A stretch of 64,000 bases of DNA, taken from assembly GCA_003170475.1 (NCBI GenBank), contig PMZI01000013.1, positions 34,886 through 98,885 on the forward strand. Direction: 5' to 3'. The DNA is from Ignavibacteriota bacterium. Its GTDB lineage: Bacteria > Bacteroidota > Ignavibacteria > UBA10030. Both the position numbers and the translations under genes were made by a program. Under the pieces are notes generated by a model. It saw only the letters and a list, made by a program, of their open reading frames with translations. It had not been told where the DNA came from and searched no databases. Of this stretch, positions 61,186 to 64,000 are shown piece by piece. Numbering within the stretch: position 1 is the stretch's first letter; each line of letters begins with the position of its first letter.

Positions 61186-63024
61186 CTACTTCAACAGCAT
61201 CGCCTTTTTCACAAGCTGATTATTTCCTGTCTGCAGGCGGATCAGATACAATCCGCTCGGCATTTCCTTCCCCTGTTGATCTTTTCCATTCCACACCACG
61301 CGGTAGTTTCCTGGAGCCTGAACAGTATTGATGAGTTCGGCGATCTCCTGTCCGAGCAGAGAGAAGATGGTGATTCTCACCTGCTCGCGATCGGGCAGAC
61401 CATATTGTATTGAGGTGCTTGGGTTGAATGGGTTGGGATAGTTTTGCTCGAGAATGAGATCCCGAGGTATGAGCGCCAGATCAGTTTGTTTCTCAACGCC
61501 GACTGCAAGCGAAGAGCGAGTAGCTATGATCGAGTAACTCCCCGGGGTGCCGGTAAACTTGTTGACTCTGAAGTAACATATCTGTCCTGCAGTCGCTTTG
61601 ATCCCTGCTCGTGAATACGTTCCGTATCGTCCATCGAAGACGATAGAAGAGGTCGTGTCCTGCACATACGCTCCCAGATCAACGTCGAGAGTTGAATCTG
61701 ACCAAACGTGGACATAGATGGAATCGGTGGCCGGCGCGACGAGCTTCCAATAGTCATAGGTGTCAGTGAATCCATTTGCGAAGTATCCCGAATGCCCCGT
61801 ACTCGCGACATTGTATGCAAGTGGCGTCGCAGTCGCAAACCAGTCATTTCCTTCGGGATCGTTCGCTCGCGGAGGAGGTGTGTGGATGATTTTCAACGAA
61901 TAGCTGCCACCGTTCCCCTGCCAGCGATGAACCTGCGCGTAAAACGTCCCCGGCCGCAAGTACAACATGCATTGCGAAAACTTCCCGTACTCCCCATCAT
62001 AGATGAGGTTTGAAGTGCCGTTGACATCGAAAATGGAAAGATCCAGATCATAGACAGCATTCGATCGATCGAGTGAATCACTCGTCACCTGAACGACAAC
62101 CTTGCCATCCGACGGCACGATGAATTTCCAGTAGTCATCCATGTCCGTGGCCCCATTGCTGAAGTATCCCAGGTGGCCCGTCACAGTCCCGTTTACTATT
62201 GCCTGCGACGCTGTCGATGGAGAATCGTTGCCCTCGACATCATTGGCGAGAGGGGGGGTGAAGAAGTCTGACTTGATCTGGTAGCTTCCACCACGACCAT
62301 GCCACTTATGTACATCGACATAATAGGTGCCGGGTCGTACAAAGGCGCTCACCTGAGTGAATGTTCCGTACCGTCCGTCATACACCATCGCCGCGGTTCC
62401 ATTGACATCGAACAGTGTGGCATCGAGGTCGAGATAGTCGTCACCACGGGAGTCAAGAGAATCGGATTGGACCTGGACGCGCAACCAGCCATCCTCGGTT
62501 GTGGTGATCTTATAATAGTCATCGAGGTCGTAGGTGCCGTTTCCGTAATATCCCAGGGTGCCAGTCGCCGTGCCGGTCGGACTGAGCGACAGCGCCGTTG
62601 ACCAAACGTCGTTTGTTTCAACGTCTGTCGCCCGAGGAGGAGTCGCAAACGAAGTCGTCATCGTATAGGAACCTGTCGTTCCTGTCCATCGGTGGGCCTG
62701 AACATAGTATGTACCAGGTTTCAGGAAACCGTAAACTTCTGAGTAATTACTTGTCCGGCCGTCAAACATCATCGATGAGGTCCCATTGACATCGAAGAGA
62801 GTGACATCGACATCGATTCCGGAGTCGGACGTTATCTGAACCCGAAGGTAACCGTTCGCCGTTGTTGTCACCTTCCAGAAGTGGTCGATGGATGTATTGC
62901 TCATGCTTCCGCCGGCGCTTCCGTTAGGTGAAACAGCAACAGCGGTCGCAATGCTCGTGCCCTGAGCAAAAATAAAGGTTGATGAAACAAGAATGAGAAG
63001 AATTATCTGAAGAGTTCGTGGCAT
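61186..63024 (-). CDS. T9SS-exported protein with four PPC-like repeats
   Basis: This 612-residue protein has a signal peptide (IILLILVSSTFIFAQ) and four related modules of roughly 110-130 residues (about 22-130, 135-255, 260-390, 395-510), each with D-D(Y/H)(W/Y)K, SDS-LDLD-TLFDVNG and the (F/V)DGRYG(T/K)(F/Y) and PGT(Y/F)YVQVH(R/K)W phrases. These resemble bacterial pre-peptidase C-terminal (PPC) domains that stabilise secreted proteins. A T9SS type A end follows (LEQNYPNPFNPST). No enzyme domain is visible; it could be an adhesin. The start has a strong GGGAGGA ribosome-binding site. Confidence 0.88.
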   Translation of the reverse strand: MPRTLQIILLILVSSTFIFAQGTSIATAVAVSPNGSAGGSMSNTSIDHFWKVTTTANGYLRVQITSDSGIDVDVTLFDVNGTSSMMFDGRTSNYSEVYGFLKPGTYYVQAHRWTGTTGSYTMTTSFATPPRATDVETNDVWSTALSLSPTGTATGTLGYYGNGTYDLDDYYKITTTEDGWLRVQVQSDSLDSRGDDYLDLDATLFDVNGTAAMVYDGRYGTFTQVSAFVRPGTYYVDVHKWHGRGGSYQIKSDFFTPPLANDVEGNDSPSTASQAIVNGTVTGHLGYFSNGATDMDDYWKFIVPSDGKVVVQVTSDSLDRSNAVYDLDLSIFDVNGTSNLIYDGEYGKFSQCMLYLRPGTFYAQVHRWQGNGGSYSLKIIHTPPPRANDPEGNDWFATATPLAYNVASTGHSGYFANGFTDTYDYWKLVAPATDSIYVHVWSDSTLDVDLGAYVQDTTSSIVFDGRYGTYSRAGIKATAGQICYFRVNKFTGTPGSYSIIATRSSLAVGVEKQTDLALIPRDLILEQNYPNPFNPSTSIQYGLPDREQVRITIFSLLGQEIAELINTVQAPGNYRVVWNGKDQQGKEMPSGLYLIRLQTGNNQLVKKAMLLK

Positions 63025-63332
63025 GGCTATCCTCCCTGAGGGAAATCCCTCGATAGCGTTGCGGTGTCTTATAAATGTAAATCGAACACGTTCGGTGCTG
63101 AGGTTCTTTCATAATAGTGAATTATAGAGCAGAATATCAAGCGAGGTACGATTCCTTGTGTGTTCCGTCACAGTAGACGGGAAGCCTCGACGAATATCCA
63201 ACCCTCTCTCGCGCGGGCGGTGAGCTGTGAGCCTTCCATTTCTTGCCTTTCACCCGGCCGTTTCTTACTTTGTTTGCAGTTCTTGCCTGACTTCCAGGAC
63301 TCTCGAGCGCCCCGGCGCATTGGACCTTGTTC
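63025..63332. promoter_or_regulatory. divergent intergenic region
   Basis: This 308-base spacer separates the minus-strand PPC-repeat gene and the plus-strand TPR-like gene and should contain both promoters. An AT-rich stretch (AATAGTGAATTATAGAG) lies near 63110. No gene is seen; frames crossing it on the minus strand look random. Confidence 0.4.
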
Positions 63333-63887
63333 ATGCCGCGCTACACACCCGAAGAAATACGCGTAAAATTCGCAAACTCGACTGACTTCAATGAGCTTTT
63401 CGACGCGTTCGAAGATGCCATCAGTCAGCGCATCGAGGATGTCGAACTCTACCGACTCCTGTTCTGGAACCATTCTCTCGGACCTGACGAACTCTGCCTC
63501 TTCGGCGAGAAGCTGGCCAAGGAATTCAACGGCATCTCCTACGACATCTATATGTGGCTCGCCAGCGTCTTTGAAGTTACCTATTCTTCCTACGATAATT
63601 TCGAACTCGCCATCAAGTACTATCGTAAAGCCGCGGAAGCCCGCCCCAGTGTCCCGGACCCGTACCTGGATGCCTGCGATTGCTATGACCCCGATCTCAA
63701 CATACCACCGGTGGATGTGCTTCTCGAGTTTCTAAAGAGCAGCTTGGAACACGTGAACAGCAAAAAGGTCATTCTCACTCGTCTCTCGCACCTGTATCAC
63801 ATCATCGGAGACGACGAACAAAGCACATACTACCGGGATCTCGCGGATCAATCCGATCGTCCGAAGCCGCCGAATGACCTCAACTGA
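63333..63887 (+). CDS. TPR-like helical protein
   Basis: This 184-residue cytosolic protein is mostly helical, with TPR-like features: NFELAIKYYRKAAEARPSVPDPYLDAC and a final SHLYHIIGDDEQSTYYRDLADQ pair. Function unknown, probably a protein-binding role. ATG at 63333 is preferred over the TTG two codons before. Overlaps the start of the following EamA gene. Confidence 0.75.
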   Translation: MPRYTPEEIRVKFANSTDFNELFDAFEDAISQRIEDVELYRLLFWNHSLGPDELCLFGEKLAKEFNGISYDIYMWLASVFEVTYSSYDNFELAIKYYRKAAEARPSVPDPYLDACDCYDPDLNIPPVDVLLEFLKSSLEHVNSKKVILTRLSHLYHIIGDDEQSTYYRDLADQSDRPKPPNDLN

Positions 63888-64000
63888 CCATTCCTCCACG
63901 CGCGGAATGGTGTTTGTCATTCTTGCGGTATCTCTTTGGGGAGCGTCAGCAGCCCTGGCGAAATACCTGTTCCTCACACGCTACGATCCGCTCATCATCA
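63874..64000 (+). CDS. EamA/DMT-family transporter, N-terminal part (cut by window edge)
   Basis: Only 42 codons are inside the window. The start MTSTDHSSTRGMVFVILAVSLWG leads into WGASAALAKYLFLTRYDPLII, the first helix pattern of EamA drug/metabolite permeases. The ATG at 63874 overlaps the TPR-like gene by 14 bases; a second ATG is at 63907. The rest lies outside. Confidence 0.75.
   Translation, partial: MTSTDHSSTRGMVFVILAVSLWGASAALAKYLFLTRYDPLII

Noticed and set aside
63168-63473. 101-codon - strand frame
   Set aside because: Overlaps the TPR-like gene and divergent spacer, with Lys/Arg/Glu-rich shadow composition.
1-64000. tRNA or rRNA genes
   Set aside because: No cloverleaf or rRNA-like stretch was recognised by eye; a tRNAscan run would settle it.

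Overview
The window looks like chromosome from a Gram-negative bacterium of the Bacteroidota/Chlorobi/Ignavibacteriota side of the FCB group. The taxonomic call is an inference. It rests on five proteins ending in the type IX secretion (T9SS) type A sorting domain with its NYPNPFN motif, three PorV/PorQ-like outer-membrane proteins, three TonB-dependent receptors with carboxypeptidase-regulatory N-termini, many secreted proteins, and purine-rich ribosome-binding sites at some genes. I see no rRNA, tRNA, CRISPR array, transposase or phage gene.

Left part (1-16 kb, mostly + strand): the end of an aldo/keto reductase; a membrane-bound CHASE2 sigma-54 activator; a hypothetical protein; an envelope trio (lipoprotein, PorV-like barrel fused to a transglutaminase-like domain, FecR-domain protein); an ABC-2 exporter pair; a POT-family peptide transporter overlapping a LolA-like protein; a cytosolic REC-histidine kinase on the - strand; and an Nramp metal transporter fused to a universal stress domain.

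16.3-25.7 kb (- strand, one long directon): a CBM-like/discoidin glycosidase homologue, NagX-like amino-sugar acetyltransferase, NamZ-like (DUF1343) muramidase, a sodium:solute symporter with a 45-residue partner, a TolB-like propeller and a T9SS-exported amidase. Together they suggest scavenging of cell-wall or chitin amino sugars.

25.9-47.9 kb (- strand): two parallel cassettes, each encoding a TonB-dependent receptor, a large secreted fibronectin-III protein with a C-terminal sorting-like domain, and a PorV/PorQ-like outer-membrane protein. Cassette A also carries a GH18 chitinase and a downstream group of tandem-GNAT, PIG-L deacetylase and second tandem-GNAT. Cassette B also carries a TIG-domain lipoprotein and a T9SS propeller protein. 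No SusD-like gene is visible in either. Between the cassettes lies a nest of intergenic repeats around a four-helix-bundle protein gene.

48.6-64 kb: a second amidase with YajQ and a pilin-like protein; a tightly overlapping mutT-mutY-ogg2 operon (a complete 8-oxoguanine defence set); a third TonB receptor overlapping a DUF4249-like lipoprotein; a giant LTD/phospholipase-D T9SS protein; a single-domain response regulator; a four-repeat T9SS protein; a TPR-like protein; and the start of an EamA transporter.

Intergenic spaces hold several short inverted-repeat families that recur across the window and often sit between operons.
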